Of a stretch of DNA of 64,000 nt, positions 63,920 through 64,000 are shown one piece after another. The translations under genes and the position numbers were made by a program. The notes under the pieces are model-generated. The model made no database searches. It saw only the letters and a program-made list of their open reading frames with translations, and had not been told where the DNA came from. Each line of letters starts with the position of its first letter. The stretch's first letter is position 1. Source of the DNA: Natronobacillus azotifigens (GTDB lineage Bacteria; Bacillota; Bacilli; Bacillales; Amphibacillaceae); NCBI RefSeq assembly GCF_026805325.1, contig NZ_JAPRAT010000015.1:19759-83758 (forward strand). Reading direction: 5' to 3'.

Positions 63920-64000
63920 GTGGTCACCTCTACTTTACTGTTTCTATCTGTCTATACTTTAGCCAATATCCATTCATTCGTCAAAGCATCTGAACCACAC

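Overview
The window is a low-GC Bacillaceae chromosome segment. Gene content and order match Bacillus subtilis blocks: yclNOPQ, addBA, comK, yhfN/lplJ/yhfI, pbpF, liaFSR, ecsAB-hit-trpP-yhaH, prsA-yhaM, yhaNO, yhaQP, the trxB/yvcI-rapZ-yvcK-whiA-crh group, hprK-lgt-yvoD-ppaX-yvoF, yvlCD and yojF-bshB2. An opuA glycine-betaine importer, two GbsR-type regulators and very acidic exported lipoproteins suggest a salt-tolerant genus (Gracilibacillus or Oceanobacillus-like). That genus-level guess is inference only. No rRNA, tRNA, CRISPR array, transposase or phage gene was seen.

Layout. 1-1724: a chemotaxis module (CheX-type phosphatase, CheW, CheY, then the start of a membrane protein). 2096-5967: a Fur-controlled siderophore importer. 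6100-13837: a bacilliredoxin and the AddAB recombination nuclease. 14448-20092: a VTT membrane protein, a small gene with an SOS-like box, ComK, an M48 protease, lipoate ligase and an MBL-fold hydrolase. 20737-25508: PbpF with the LiaFSR cell-envelope stress system. 25726-31479: an M20 amidohydrolase, EcsAB, HIT protein, TrpP and YhaH. 31869-35702: opuA operon and its divergent GbsR-type regulator. 36166-40074: a DUF3267-like remnant, a small membrane protein, PrsA, an unusually long YhaM and a second GbsR. 40275-47127: YhaNO (Rad50/Mre11-like) and the YhaQP exporter. 47632-53783: Crh, WhiA, YvcK, RapZ, Nudix, TrxB and a TPR protein. 54175-59943: GlpD, YvoF, PpaX, YvoD, Lgt and HprK. 60353-63919: PabB-PabC fusion, YvlD/YvlC, BshB2 and YojF.

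Many genes are functionally linked. HprK, Crh and PpaX form the carbon catabolite control circuit. Lgt matures the lipoproteins YclQ, OpuAC and PrsA. TrxB, BrxA and BshB2 serve thiol homeostasis. ComK and AddAB are both used in transformation. Visible regulatory sites include a Fur box, a TRAP-binding leader on trpP, a consensus promoter with twin operators before yhaQP, a palindrome between opuA and its regulator, and a LexA-like box.

The least explained features are three families of non-coding repeats: (i) a dispersed element of about 175 bp with strong internal hairpins, in at least seven copies plus fragments; (ii) two arrays of 52-bp units, each behind a related leader of about 130 bp; (iii) a 770-bp array of 20-bp half-units with no indels between two convergent genes.
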